From Agaricus subrufescens (lineage: Eukaryota; Basidiomycota; Agaricomycetes; Agaricales; Agaricaceae): a stretch of DNA of 64,000 nucleotides. The translations under genes were made by a program, and so were the position numbers. This document shows positions 12,331 through 24,379 of this stretch, in pieces. Location: contig CM057065.1 of NCBI GenBank assembly GCA_029945375.1, forward strand, positions 682,001 through 746,000. The letters are read 5' to 3'. How positions within the stretch are numbered: the stretch's first letter is position 1; each line of letters opens with the position of its first letter. The notes below the pieces were generated by a model. It did not search any database, was not told the DNA's origin, and worked only from the letters and a program-made list of their open reading frames with translations.

Positions 12331-12533
12331 AAATAGTGCGGTGGTACTGTCCTTTGTGTGCGAGCTGCAGTATAAATGTACTGAACTTGTTTTCCTTATG
12401 TTGTCGCAGTCCAGTGCAACCGGTGGTATCTCCTATTTACCACCTGTTGTGTGACCCTGTAACAATATGGAACAATCGCTTATGTGATGGATGGCTGGAA
12501 TGAACTTTGCTCCTGCCCTCGACCTCCCCCAGT

Positions 12534-14869
12534 ATGCCTGACTTCAGTTTTCAGCTTCCTCGCTTCTTACGTTCTCACCGCTCATCACGCTCGCATTCGT
12601 CCCCAGCAAAGCCTCGCACTGACTCCCATTCCCCTCATCCTGCTCCGTCCTCCTGTCCTTCATCTAGACAAGATGCTCTGGAGCAGGATACACATATTGA
12701 GACCGGTAGGTCTTGATCCATCATTTCTAGAGACCTAGTGTGTCTGAATCACTCATCAGACCATCTTGATGTGGGCACGACATTCGGAGGTTCCGCTCGT
12801 CAACCTTTGCCGGCGTCGCCACTAGTCACATCAATCTCGATGTCCAAGCCTATCTCCTCAGATCCAGTTGCTCGTACAGCCATTTCTGTCACACCTGCTT
12901 CTAATTCGACGAACGCACCCCAAGTCCCGCATCCATCGGGTTCACTCATGACATCTTTGTAGCAATCTTTGGTTATTGAACGACGACGCGTGAGTCCTGC
13001 TTTAACTTCGCTTGCAAAAAACGATGCTGAACCATTCGAAGCCATCTTCATCCAAGGATCTCACGCCATCGTCATCGCAGCATCCAGGCCAAGAGGTATT
13101 AAAAAAGGCGCACGATTTCTCTGTTGTAGGGTCGAATTTTATTGAAACTACCAATGCCAACAGTAAGCCATGTTGCCTTCGCTTAAGTGATTACCCAATA
13201 CAACTTATAAATTTGTTAGTCACAAACAACATCAACGTCTCAAACCAATGTAAGCACCATGCCTAGTTTGTAACTACTGTTGATCGTTGCTGTGCTAGTC
13301 ATGGAGAAACTTTTGAAAGAAACGATACCTGGAGCAGCATCTGATTCATCAGCTCGCGATCCACCCCCAAGATGTCATCCCGGAACTCGTTTGGAAATCC
13401 TTGAACGATGCCTGCATTTCATTGCCCACTGCAAGGGAAGCAAAAAGACACGCTGGGTCGTCAGCGCTGCAGGAGTAGGAAAGTCTGCCATCATGCAGAG
13501 CGTCACCGAGTCTCCCAAGCTTTCAGTAGATCATCGCGCATCGGTGTTCCTTTCTATCAATGGGCGTGATGAGGGAACAAAGACCATCGTTACACTGTCC
13601 TACCAGTTTGCTGCCAAATCGCAGTCATATCGTTGGGTTATCGAGGATGATATCAACCGTGACCCGTCCCTCCTTCAGTCGTCGATGGCTGTCCAGTTCG
13701 AGAGATTCATTGTTCAACCATTCATATACAACCCTGATATGAGCTCAACTGGTCGCGTGCTGATCATTGTTGACGGCCTTGACGAGTGCAAGGACATACG
13801 TACCCAGATCGAGCTCCTCCGCCTTATCTCTACTTTCTGCATCTCATATCCATCATCACCTATCGTATGGCTCATTACCAGCCGGCCTGAGCCACACATC
13901 GTTTCTTTCTTCGCTGAGCCCGACATTGCACTCGCATATGAGAAGGGGGAGATTGCGGTAGACTCCAATAAGGCTCGAGCAGATGTTGAACGATGCCTTC
14001 GCCACGAGCTGACTAAGATTGGAAGGGCGTCTTCACTTGATGCACACTGGCCCGATGAACAGCATTTGTGGAAGTTGGCGAATTCTGCAGGCGGGCTATT
14101 TGCTTATGCGCAGACTGTCATCAGATACATTGGCGACTTGAATGTGTGCGACCCGGCCTCACAGCTCATTGACGTCTTGAATGTCATTGATGAACTTCCA
14201 TTGTCCCAGCTGTCCCGAGGCGAGCATCCGATGGCTCTACTCGATGCACTATATGCGCGAATCTTATCCAATGTTCCACCGAGAAACATGGTCAATGCTC
14301 GAAAACTCTTATTGGCGGTAGCATCGGGTTGGGATTTGGCGGCGGGAAATGGGAGGAATCTTATCGTTCTATGCAATTGGTTAGGGATGACGGCGAATGA
14401 AGCTTATACTGCTCTTAATCGTCTCCGTGCTGTTTTGGATTTCCCTGAGCGTCATGAGGCCCATAACAGAGCACCCAAACCTTTCTATAAATCTTTCTTC
14501 GACTACTTATTGAGGTCCGGATTTTCAAACGATCTCAAGCTTGAAACTCGCCAGATCATGATCCAATGTGCATTGAGAGTATTAGAAGAAGCTCCCGATG
14601 GCTATGACCATGGTACATCCCATCCGTTTTTTTACTATGGCAAGCTGGCTCGCTGTAGTGATGCTAGGGATAAGATTTCATGTTCGTGGCCTGCTCAGGA
14701 TGTGATTCACTGGAATGACACACGAACTCGACAGAGTATGTATCAGCTAGCAATTGGACAAGTTGCGCGGGGCATAGACCACGGGGATCCAGTGTTCCAG
14801 ACTAAACCCTACATTGAGATCGTGACTACTCGGTTTGACCATCATATGGTAACAAAAGTAGAAGCATAG
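12534..14869 (+). pseudogene. NLR-like NACHT gene copy G1, truncated and interrupted
   Basis: The only NLR-like copy on the plus strand. E1 begins MPDFSFQLPRFLRSH at 12534 but meets TGA at 12714-12716 and TAG at 12960-12962. E2 encodes KKAHDFSVVGSNFIETTNAN and ends 13162. The 30-base microexon E3 is 13220-13249 (TNNINVSNQ). E4 starts 13299 and has ATG at 13301. E4 is a clean NACHT exon: Walker A AGVGKSAIMQS, Walker B VLIIVDGLDEC, then TSRPEPHI. In front of the P-loop it has VVSA where most array copies have VVGA. The frame ends early with MVTKVEA (stop 14867-14869). E5 and E6, present in all well-preserved array copies, are missing. E2-E3-E4 still splice in frame, so a short NACHT protein could be made if transcription began downstream, but as a full gene it is broken. 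Confidence 0.8.
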
Positions 14870-15144
14870 ATAATAATTGACATAGAGGTTTCACAAGATC
14901 ATACTAAGCCAGAACTTCACATGTTCATTCAAAACGCTCGAAACACCGAAAAAACAATCTCTGAACTATGAGGCGGGTCTTGCCTACCACTGACGCTGCT
15001 TCTACAGTTCTTTTTACCCGCAGAGAACATCTTTACAACTCATCTCCACCAAGGCCTTGGTCAACGAAAGGTACATATCCGCACTCACAGTTTGCTATGG
15101 TGAATTCTAAGTCTACAAAGATAAGCTCAATCTGAGTCACTCAC
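14870..15144. other. Gap after G1
   Basis: No E5 or E6 homology was found here, so the G1 3' end appears deleted. A minus-strand segment around 15010-15060 (reading ALVEMSCKDVLCG before a stop) might be a terminal exon of the small gene at 15145-15434, but the connecting splice sites are uncertain. Confidence 0.35.
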
Positions 15145-15434
15145 CTTCGGCTCCCAGGTGCCCTCGATAAACCCAGAGAGCAGAGCAGCCCAGGGATGAG
15201 GTTCATTCACTGGTTTCTCTTCCTCTCTGTCCACCACCCTGGCATTACTGCTCCACCACCGACGGGCCTGTTGGACTGATTGTTACCTGACCTAGGGACC
15301 TACTGTGCCAGAGTGTTTACCTCTACTAGTCGCTTTCGTCTCCCCTTCTGGATCCTAACCCATACTTTGTACCCAGGAAACTTGGAGATTTCAGGGTGGC
15401 CGTTGTAGTAGAACATTTTTCGAATTCTTGCCAT
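15145..15434 (-). CDS. Fragment of an unrecognised gene, two in-frame exons
   Basis: Minus-strand exons 15434-15321 and 15267-15145 join through a 53-base intron (GTAAAC..CAG) without changing frame (237 bases, 79 codons). The product reads MARIRKMFYYNGHPEISKFP, then a basic stretch (IQKGRRKRLVE), then RRWWSSNARVV and PHPWAALLSGFIEGTWEPK. The Trp/Tyr-rich conserved look and clean splice suggest a real coding relic. The frame is also open upstream of the ATG to an acceptor-like CTATAG near 15488, so more 5' exons may exist. A good donor (GTGAGT) follows the last exon. I cannot name the family. It may belong to a mobile element rather than to a host gene. Confidence 0.4.
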
Positions 15435-15809
15435 GTCGACTATGGGTGGGGGAAAAGCGATAATCTTGCTCCTCCAGTTCTTTGTACCTATAGCCTTAGT
15501 CAGCTGATCGCATCATCTCTCAAAAATAAATGAAGTAAGATATGTGAATTGGACTCATTCAAAATAGAGTCCCAGACCCCGAAAATGCACAGAATCCAGT
15601 TAACCCTATCAGTGCCCTTCCAGGTCTCTATATACAATGTCATGTCATTTTCGTCTGAAATACCCCTACCCAAAATGCTCATTCAATACACCTTTCTTCC
15701 TCACAAGTATCTCATTACACTCCTCTAAAATACTATAGTGGTATATTATGGAACTTATGACCTAGATATTACATTATTTACATAACATGTACAAGAAAAT
15801 TTAATGCTC
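15435..15809. other. Gap before relic G2
   Basis: A 60-codon minus-strand frame (15500-15682) is probably untranslated or chance sequence. The rest is AT-rich with nothing recognised. Confidence 0.3.
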
Positions 15810-16440
15810 CAACATCGGATGATGATCAATGAGGTTCAGAATGTCAGAGAGTTGTGAAGATGGGCTTCCGATGGTTGTGTTGCCAATATACCTCATGACC
15901 ATATCTGCATACACAAATAGGCCACCTGCAGCATTAGTGAGCTTCCACAAATCGAACTCATTGGGCCACTGGGGTTGAGTGAATCATATGCCACTTTAAT
16001 CTCTGCCAGCACATCATGAAAGAATTGTTTGACATTGGCATGGCCCTCATCAGAATCTACCAGGATGTCCTCCTTCTTGTGGATTGATATGACCTCTGCT
16101 CTAGAAAAGGAGGTAATGTGTCCTTCAGGGCAGCTAGCAATGAGCCACAGAATGGGGGAAGAGGGATGCAAGATAGAGAGGTCAGAAATAAGGTCAAGGA
16201 GCTCAATTTGAGTTCAAGTGTCATAGCATTCTTCAAGGCTGTCAATGATGATCAACACACAACCAGTAGTGCCCATATTTGTGTTGTAAATAAAGGGCTG
16301 AATAATGAATTTGTTGAATTGGACAGCCATTGATGACTGAAAGAGGGACAGGTCACAGGTGATCTCATTCTCAATGATCTGGTGGTATGCCTTAGATTTG
16401 GCAGCAAGTTGATAAAAAAGTGTGAGGATGGCCTTGTTTC
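15810..16440 (-). pseudogene. NLR-like relic G2, NACHT core fragment cut by the copia-1 insertion
   Basis: Minus-strand pieces match the NACHT exon of the array: NKAILTLFYQLAAKSKAYHQ, then FNKFIIQPFIYNTNMGTTG, the Walker B region VLIIIDSLEEC (usually DGLDEC), HPSSPILWLIASCPEGHITS and a run ending near DILNLIDHHPM. At least two frameshifts and stops break it. It ends abruptly at ~15810, and its 5' side stops exactly where the copia-1 long terminal repeat begins (16441). Upstream exons and the P-loop are missing or scrambled; a few matching bases may resume after 22356. Non-functional. It dates the copia-1 insertion as later than the duplication that made this copy. Confidence 0.75.
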
Positions 16441-16771
16441 TGTTAAGACAGCAGCGACACATGCATAGCGGTGGGCTGATAGACTTACTAATTGAAGTAG
16501 CTTGAGGACAAGTTATACGACAAGGGCGAAGAGAGATGAGAGAACTGTATGATTATTTACTAGATACACAGGCCTTTATATACTACTCTAGGAGGCTGTG
16601 CACATAGACAAAAGATATTCATCATAATAGGACGTGTAAGCGTCCATGCATAATTGTTGGAGCAACAATAGATTGCATCACAACGGAACAAAAGAAGCAT
16701 CCATAAATAGATGCTATGCATATGTCATAATTCGTATAGAGCTTTGTAAGCATCAATATACTATTCTAACA
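16441..16771 (-). repeat. copia-1 LTR (3' LTR of the minus-strand element)
   Basis: 331 bases, TGTTA...TAACA. By eye it differs from the partner at 22026-22356 at about 11 positions (~3.3%), of which about 9 are transitions. Confidence 0.92.
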
Positions 16772-16782
16772 CTCCTCCATGC
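16772..16782 (-). other. copia-1 polypurine tract
   Basis: The minus strand reads GCATGGAGGAG directly before the 3' LTR, the expected site for plus-strand DNA priming. The second copia element has a matching AAGGAGGAG in the same place. Confidence 0.7.
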
Positions 16783-16808
16783 TAAAAAGCGAATAGAATT
16801 ATGCTGCA

Positions 16809-19800
16809 TTACTGCACAAAGAATTCCATGCCAAGCAACTTCCGGATTTGTTCAAACTTGACCTTATCTAAATTTTTGGTAAAGATATCGGCCGGGTTTT
16901 TGGTTCCATCAATCCAACAAAGATCGATTTTCCCATCTTCCACATACTGATGGACAATGTGAATCTTCACGTTGATATGTTTTGAACGTTGTTCTTGAAC
17001 TGGGTTTGAGGCCCAGAAGATTGAACCTTCATTATCAGCGGACAATTTAGGAGGGAGGACATCGAGTCCTGCTTCAGTAAGGAGCTGGTGCATCCAAACG
17101 AGTTGCTTGGAGCAATCAGACAGCGCCATATACTCTGCTTCAGTAGAAGAAGCTGCAACGGTTTTCTGTTTTCTGCTCAACCAGGATACACACCCAGAAG
17201 CTAGCATAACATAGTTACCAGTAACTGATTTGCGGTCGGTGGGATCTTGAGCCCAGTCTGAGTCTGAGAAGGCATGCAGACCTTTATTTGATGTGCCATT
17301 AAACACAATGCGGTACTTGTGAGTAGCAAGGAGATAATGGAGGACCCAGAGGCCTGCTTCGAAATGCTCTTCTGCAGGGTTGGCACACTGTTGGCTCAGC
17401 TTAACAACAGCGTAAGCGATATCTGGTCAAGAACCGATCATCAGATACATCAAAGATCCCACTAGTTGTTGGTAGCGGGTTCAAAGAGCTGGGTTGACAG
17501 GTTCTCTATTGGGTAGGAACACAAAACCAGACTTGAGGGGAGTTTCTGTTGGCTTAGAAGCAACGTTGAACTTCTCAAGGATCTTGTCAAGATAATCGAC
17601 TTGATCGAGAAAGATTCTCCTGTTCTTTCTGTCGCGCGTGATTTTCATCCCTAGGAATTCTTTACATTCACCAAGGTCACGGCATTCCCATTTCTTCATG
17701 AAGCGATTCTTCAAGTCTAAAAAGAGCTTGGTTTGCTTGCCAATTAAGGCAACGTCATCAACATAGACTAATGCAATTATAAGTTGCTTTGTCTTTGGAC
17801 AACGGTAAGTATAAACACCGGCATCTGATTGACAGCGCTTAAAGCCTAATTCCTTCATGGACGTGGTCAACTCGTGCCACCAGGCTAAGCCAGCTTGTTT
17901 CAGTCTGTAAAGGGCACAGTGTAGTTTCCACACTTTCCTTTCAGATCCTTTTAATCGGAATCCTTCAGGTTGCTCCATGTAGATTTCTTCATCCAGTTTA
18001 CCGTATAGGTACGTGGTTTTGACATCAACGCTTTCAATCTCCCAATCCTCGAGTGCGGCAACACCGAGTAGGAGATGTGCGGTTTCATACCGGACCATGG
18101 GAGAAAATAACTCATCGAAGTCAATGCCTTCAATCTGGGAGAAACCTTTTGCCACGAGTTGAGCACATTTCCAGCCATCAGACTTTGTGTTAAACACCCA
18201 TCGATTCTTGATGGCTCTACAACCTTTCAGGAGATCCATCAGTTTGCATACTCCTCGCTTTTTTAGGGCTTGGAGCTCCTCCACACATGCAGTGATCCAA
18301 TCTTTGCAATTATCGGGGGAGAGATCAGCAAGGTCTTTGAACATGACCGGAGTCTTGCCCTTTTTGACTGCAGCTGCGATTAGCGTTTCGATGAATTCGA
18401 GTCCCCCCTCATGTACAAGATGTTGTATATCCTCCATATGATCCGAAGGTGGCTGGCTTCTCTGGGTTGGTTCCGGAGATTCGTTGCCAGATGGAGGAGT
18501 ATCAGGGGCCAATTCAGGCTCGACTGATGGTATTGGTCCGTTACGGTTCCATTTAGGTGCTCTGTCGAATTCTCGAGCCCACCATTCACGCTAGGGGAAC
18601 CTTTGCCTTAGACGATCTTCCTGAGGACCAATCACGTCTTTGGCAGGCGGGTAGGGTTTTCGAATATCATGTTCATTCAGTTGGTGTTCCAATTCGCCAG
18701 TAGCTCTAATTTTATCCAATAGACTTTCTAAGTCCTTTTGGAGATCCTTAACAGGATCAGAGCGATCACCGTAAACGTTATCTTTCCACATTGGTGCACA
18801 TCGTTTGTGGCCAGATCTCCTCAGATTTCCACTGCTTGGCCTGGGTTGGGGGGCAGGTGGTTGAGGAGGCGCAGGCGGAGGTGACTTTTGCGGAGATGGA
18901 GCACGACTTGGGGTTCTGGGTCTGGAAGGACCTGAACTTGGCGTAGATGGTCCGTGAGGGGGTTTAGGAGGTGTAGGTGGTAAGGGTTTAGGATCAGACC
19001 CATAACCATATGGAGCAGGAGGTGAATCTCCGCTATTATCAGATTCATCGTCATCATTTGTTGACGGAGGTGCCTTAGGGTAACCACGTGGATCTGTTTT
19101 GGGACATTTTGGAAAATAGTCCTCCTTGAAGATGGCGGAAGGGGAGACGAACAAGGCATTATTTTTGGTATGCCTTATGAATTGGTAGTTCACTCCTCCA
19201 GAAGAGTAGCCCACAAGAATCATCAACTTGGAACAAGGAGATAGTTTGTTTGCACGTTTCTCTTCGGGTATGAAACCATACGCTCCACAGCCAAATACCC
19301 TGAGATTATTAATCTCGGGCTCTTTACCACACCATTTTTCGTATGGTGATTTCCATTCGAGATGTCGCATGGGTGTGCGGTTGTAAACATGCACAGCGCA
19401 TTGTATAGCGAACTCCCAGTAAGAATCAGGGAAGCATGCGTGTTGTAGCATGGCTCTTGCCTTATCGAGCAAGGTTCGATTCAATCTCTCAGCACGACCA
19501 TTTTGCTGGTGTGTATGAGGAGTGGTGGTCTCGTGTATTATTCCATTTGAGTTAAAGAAATTCGTCATGTCTGAGGACATGTATTTGCCACCATTATCAG
19601 TTCTAATGCGTTTAACTGAAGTATTGTGCTGATTTTTTATCATCGCAACAAAGTCTTTCAGCGCTTTGAATGTGTCCGACTTATTTCTAAGAAGGGCGAT
19701 GGTGCCGACTGACGAATAATCATCTAGGAACGTAATTACCCATTTGTATTTATGGTACAATTGAATGGGGAATTCAAGAAGATCCGAATGGATCAATTCA

Positions 19801-21776
19801 CCGTAGCTAGAAGCTCGTTTGGAATTTTTCGGGAAGGACTTCTGGTGCTGCTTGCCAAGAGCGCAACCTGGACATGTCCGTTTCGACCGGGGGAAATCAA
19901 TTTTGGGTGGTGATTTCGAGGAGTTCAGTACTCTTTTCAGAGCTTTGTCAGAGACGTGACCGAACCTTTGGTGCCAGATCTCGTAAGACGGATCGTGGAC
20001 AGATCAGTTCACTGTGCCAACTTGTTTGAAGACACGTGTGAACATGTAGTGTAGATTACTACCACAACATCCACCAGTCGCTGTAGCGGTGAGGATGGGT
20101 TTCCCTTTTGGGTCATACAGGGTTGTACGTTTGTCGTTGCTGATCACAGTCGCACCATTTTGTAAGAATGTGTTGGTGGATAGGATCCGGCCCCCCATGC
20201 CGGCGACATAGGACACCAGTGATATTGTTGAAGTCAATGAAGTGACTTCACCCCTTTTTGGGTCGACAACTTCATGCTCGAACATGACGGTTCCACAAGT
20301 GGTTATTGGAAGGATCTTATCCGCTTCAGCAGTTCCGACTATTCCGAAATTTCCCTTTTTGTACTCGACAAAGTCATCAAGGTCGCATGTGAAATGACAC
20401 GATGCGCCTGAGTTGAGGAGCCATTTGGTTGTGTAGTCTGGGTTTGCAGGTTGCTTATCCCTGCATTTGGAACACTCATTGTCACTTTTTTGCTCGGTGC
20501 TAGTAGAAGCGATGCATGCATGTAATTGGGAACTATATACTACAGGCTGATCTACATGTACAGAGTCGGAGATCCAGCACTGAAGTTCCTGATTAGTATC
20601 AACCCGATTTGGGGATTCATTAGTGACATACCGGGAGGATGCGATAGATACTGAATCGTCCTCCATTCCGGAGGGTTCGTATTCTTTGATCACTGCATCA
20701 ACAGGATCGATCTCCATCTCGGTCGCTTTTGCAGTGAGCTCTTTGTCTTTTTGAGCGAGTACTCGCGCCTTAGCCATTTCAAAACGTCCAATTGGATAAG
20801 GACGGAATGCAGGGCGAGGGCAAGGGTCAGATGTGACCTGATGTGATAGACGAGCTGCAAGGGGGATCCCGGAGTGTAAGATAGCGGGGGATGCAAATTG
20901 AGTGCACGATTGTGCCGAGTACTCTTCTATGCCAGTAGTAGGCGCCAGATCAGCTTGCTTAGCAGTCTGGTTGTCCTTGTGTTTACCGCGGCAAGTTTTC
21001 TTCTTAGGCTGATCTGAGTTTTGGTTATTCCTGGATTGCTGCTGCTGCTGTTGGCCGTGAGGCTTATGCTGCTGCTGTTGCTTCTGCTGCTGCTGGTTGT
21101 GTCCACCTTGCGGTTTCCACTGCGGAGCCTTGTTGTTCCGCTTAATGCCAGAGAAGTGGTTCACTTGAACCTGGGCATTCCTGCACTGATTGAATTCCGT
21201 GAGGATTGCAGCGCGAACAGCCTGATGAGTCACATTGGTAACTGAGGACTTAGTGGCAAGAAAGGAGGATGCAATGTTCCAGTTATTTGGAACAGATCCG
21301 AGAAGAGTCATCGCATGAACTAGTGCGGGAATGTTGACTCCGGTGGTTTCAAGATGGTTATAGATTAGCTCAAGTTGGGCGATTTCTGCCAATGGATCTT
21401 TCGATCCAGAAATTGAGAATCCCAACGTCTGCTGGTACATGGCAAAGATGCCAGCAGGTCTGGCTGTGCCATAAGCATTCTCTAGGGCTATCCAGAGATC
21501 TCAAACGCTGGTGTACTGAATGGTCACAAAACCTTCAGAAATGCGGCAATGCATGGCCGCTATGGCAAGCTTCTGACAGTGAGCTCTCCTCACAACTTCG
21601 TCAGCGTCCGTAGTGGCCGTGACGTTGTTACCTATTATATCCAGAGCAGATACATCGCTCAATGGATCTTGGAGGAGCGTCATGATGTTGCGCATACTGT
21701 GCTTCCAAGAGTCATAGTTCTCCACTCCAGTGAGGACGGGAACAGTGTTGAGAAGGGGGAGTACAGCTGAGGCCAT
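16809..21776 (-). pseudogene. copia-1 gag-pol polyprotein, one frame with five nonsense codons
   Basis: From ATG 21776 (MASAVLPLLNTVPVLTG) to the stop at 16809 the frame is 4968 bases (1656 codons) without any frameshift. It has five stops inside: TGA 21501-21503, TGA 20004-20006, TAG 18591-18593, TGA 17481-17483, TGA 17427-17429. Order: Gag; a Gln-rich and basic stretch (~21.0 kb); protease region with LNSGASCHFT, where the usual catalytic Asp of DSGAS is Asn; pre-integrase WHQRFGHVS; integrase HSDLLEFP, RTDNGGKY, NGRAERLN; Pro/Ser-rich linker; reverse transcriptase with YVDDVALIG; RNase H with FSDSDWAQDP and STEAEYMAL. Stops and the Asp-to-Asn change all fit C-to-T or G-to-A changes. As read, no complete polyprotein can be made. 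Confidence 0.9.
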
Positions 21777-22011
21777 TGATTCGAGTGTCTGCGTGAAACA
21801 TGATCAGTATCGAGCATTGCATCGAGTGTGCTGCGTCAGATAGGCTGAAGCTCCTTCTCACCTGCAGAGAGGGTGTAGACCATGAACGGGGAAGGTGCTT
21901 GGTGTAGCACACTTCAAACAAAGGCGGGGCGATGCCTCAATACATCATTCAGGTAGGTCGATCAACCCTTTCAACATCGTGCAACGTGGGTGGACAGAGT
22001 GAACAGGCGAT

Positions 22012-22025
22012 CGGGGCCCATAACC
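22012..22025 (-). other. copia-1 primer binding site
   Basis: The minus strand reads GGTTATGGGCCCCG immediately inside the 5' LTR. It resembles the copia-type site that pairs with an internal part of initiator tRNA-Met rather than its 3' end. Copia-2 carries the same bases. Confidence 0.75.
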
Positions 22026-22356
22026 TGTTAAGACAGCAGCGACACACGCATAGCAGTGGGCTGATAGACTTACTGATTGAAGTAGCTTGACGATGAGTTA
22101 TATGACAAGGGCGAAGAGAGATGAGAGAACTGTATGATTATTTACTAGATACACAGGCCTTTATATACTACTCTAGGAGGCTGTGCACATAGACAAAAGA
22201 TATTCATCATAATAGGACGTGTAAGCATCCATGCATAATTGTTGGAGCAACAATAGATCGCATTACAACGGAACAAAAGAAGCATCCATAAATAGATGCT
22301 AGGCATATGTCATAATTCGTATAGAGCTTTGTAAGCATCAATATACTATTCTAACA
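22026..22356 (-). repeat. copia-1 LTR (5' LTR of the minus-strand element)
   Basis: 331 bases, the same length as the partner LTR. In the minus direction it would hold the promoter for the element transcript. Confidence 0.92.
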
Positions 22357-22879
22357 GTTCCCATCATTGTTGTTAAGACTATGACTGCAGAGTCAGAACT
22401 AGGCAGTTCCAATTGAGGAATAGGCATTGGCCTCAGCGACGTGAAGGCACACTGTGCCCCCCAGCAGGTTCCAGATGCCTAGAGAGCAATAGCATGAGTT
22501 GTGGAATGCTTAGTGGAAAGATAGGGATTGAGGGGGAATAAATCTAAGTCAATTTCAGACTGAGGAATAAGTACAGGAATGTGGAACTTATATACGAAGG
22601 TATACAGGAGTAAAGTACAGAAAAAGAATAGTTCCAGATAATAGAAATAGGAATTGGGATAGAGATATAGCAATTGCATTGCAATAGGAATGGGTACCGA
22701 TCTGGATACCATTGTGTTGGCCATTGGAAAGTTACGACCTGTGTTGCATTGGTTGTAGAGTGACCGCAGGAGCGCAACCGTAGTCCCAGAAAGGAACTAT
22801 GGCATAACCGGCCAACCACTACTGGTTCTGGGAAGCAGACTTACCAATTAGAGGAACCCGAAAGACAATGGTGATACGG
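22357..22879. other. Sequence after copia-1, nothing firm
   Basis: The first ~120 bases may be decayed NACHT-exon sequence of relic G2 (minus strand around ACAATGATGGGAAC), too degraded to align with confidence. Minus-strand frames of 81-91 codons at 22479-22819 are Tyr/Leu-rich low-complexity readings and are probably chance. Confidence 0.3.
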
Positions 22880-24210
22880 CCCATGCCATTTTATGCATAG
22901 AAAATGTGCTAGCTAGTATTTACAAGGGTATAACACCCACTAGCTAAGGTGCAGGGTCAGAACCTAACCATCTCTTGACACCTCAATAGTATATCTCGCA
23001 GTCTAATAAACCCGCCTTGACTCTTATATGGGAAAACTGTACCGTGTAAGGTAAATATAGTCACTAGCTACCAGGAATGATCTGAGTAGAGGCATTAGAT
23101 TGGGTAGTGACAACTAGTTAGGCCGAAATACGACTGTGACACTCTAGCTACCTAGACGAAACTTTGATTTATGCTTAGCTAAACTATGGATCACTCATCC
23201 AGAGATATACTCTTCAAAGCAGTTGGTCTGCAGAAGACATCGGCTCAGACAGGGTGTGGCTATCACACAAACTAGTGAGCTGAAATCCCATCAGACTATC
23301 GTGGACCCACTAGCTAGCTGGACATATCACTGATTTGGATTCTCATCACATATTGATAATGAATCTGAGCAGGTAGAACGTTCAGCCAAGCAGCCTTTGA
23401 CAGTCTGAAACCTGACAATGTACCCATGTGGAGTCCAGGGGTAGCACAATGATGACTAGCTACCATTGTTAGATGGAAGGGGTAAGGTGCTAAGTGACAT
23501 CAGACAGTGCCTGCTCCAACCATGATTATTGGCATGGATATGATCTATCTGTACCCTCAGCCCAGTCCATATGATACCCTTAGTAATAGTAGAACTACTT
23601 TGTTAGTATTTGTACGCATAATGTGAATATAAAAACCCTCTAGCTAGCATCAAGAAAGGCAAGCAATCTCCTGCCTGTGTCTAGCTTTGAGGATCATGAT
23701 TTATAAAGTAGTGATCTAATAAGTGAATAACAACTAGCTTGCAAGAGTGCTTCTAGAAAAACTCAGACTAGTTCAGCAGTTCACATTGCAGACATTACCC
23801 ATTCAGAGAATTCACTAAGTTGCCAGTGATATGATAGTTTAAGAGACTAGCTAGGCTATCATCACATGCTTATATCTAGCAGAGGTGTAAGTCAGTGCTA
23901 GCTTGAGTTGTAATTGAGGAGTCGGTGGTTAACTGGTGAGTTATATCATTGCAGCTCTTCATTAAATGTCATTGGTGGGACTTAGCTTGGCTACAACGCA
24001 GTAGCTAGAGTTCAAAGTTCACATAGCCCTTCGGCCCGTTTGTAGCTAGAACAAGTTTGAGGATTCTTTGATTTGGAATTCCTTCTTTATTATCCTTTTT
24101 AACTTCAAAATAACCTTTTCTCTTGAACATCTCCCCACAAATTTGCATTTACAAGTACTAGTTAGTGGAGTGTGGTGTGATTTATAAACTAGCTACACCT
24201 TAAACATTCC
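22880..24210. repeat. Stretch densely seeded with CTAGCT/AGCTAG motifs
   Basis: About 13 copies of CTAGCT or its reverse complement lie between 22912 and 24195, often as ACTAGCTAC, in both orientations and at irregular spacing. Fewer than one is expected in 1.3 kb of random sequence. No protein frame is present. Short motifs repeated in both orientations are typical of sub-terminal regions of DNA transposons, so this may be a non-autonomous element; I could not define its ends. Confidence 0.5.
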
Positions 24211-24379
24211 ATTTTCTGCCTCTACAACGGTCCTGAGTGGATCCCATCGAAAGGAAACTTGACAGCAGAATTCCATGGAACGTTCTATAAAAGGAAATGG
24301 AACATTCTAGATGGAAAAGGAAACATCAGGAATGATTGGAAAGTTCTGGAAATGGAATATAACACAGATCATGAAATTG

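Larger units (their letters stand above)
16441..22356 (-). mobile_element. Ty1/copia LTR retrotransposon, copia-1
   Basis: A 5.9 kb element on the minus strand bounded by two 331-base LTRs that begin TGTTA and end TAACA. Flanks GTTTC (16436-16440) and GTTCC (22357-22361) look like a 5-base target duplication with one change. The primer site lies next to the 5' LTR (22025-22012) and a purine tract (GCATGGAGGAG) precedes the 3' LTR. The internal region is one gag-pol frame. Domain order, protease-integrase-reverse transcriptase-RNase H, is diagnostic of Ty1/copia. It inserted into NLR relic G2. Confidence 0.93.

Noticed and set aside
1..12450. CACTA-type terminal inverted repeats around the Tnp2 gene
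   Set aside because: I looked for CACTA...TAGTG ends and for a second minisatellite on the left side and found no matching pair, so element boundaries are not claimed.
22479..22819. Tyr/Leu-rich minus-strand frames suggesting a small membrane protein
   Set aside because: Low-complexity A/T-rich sequence, no start context, splice sites or conservation to point to.
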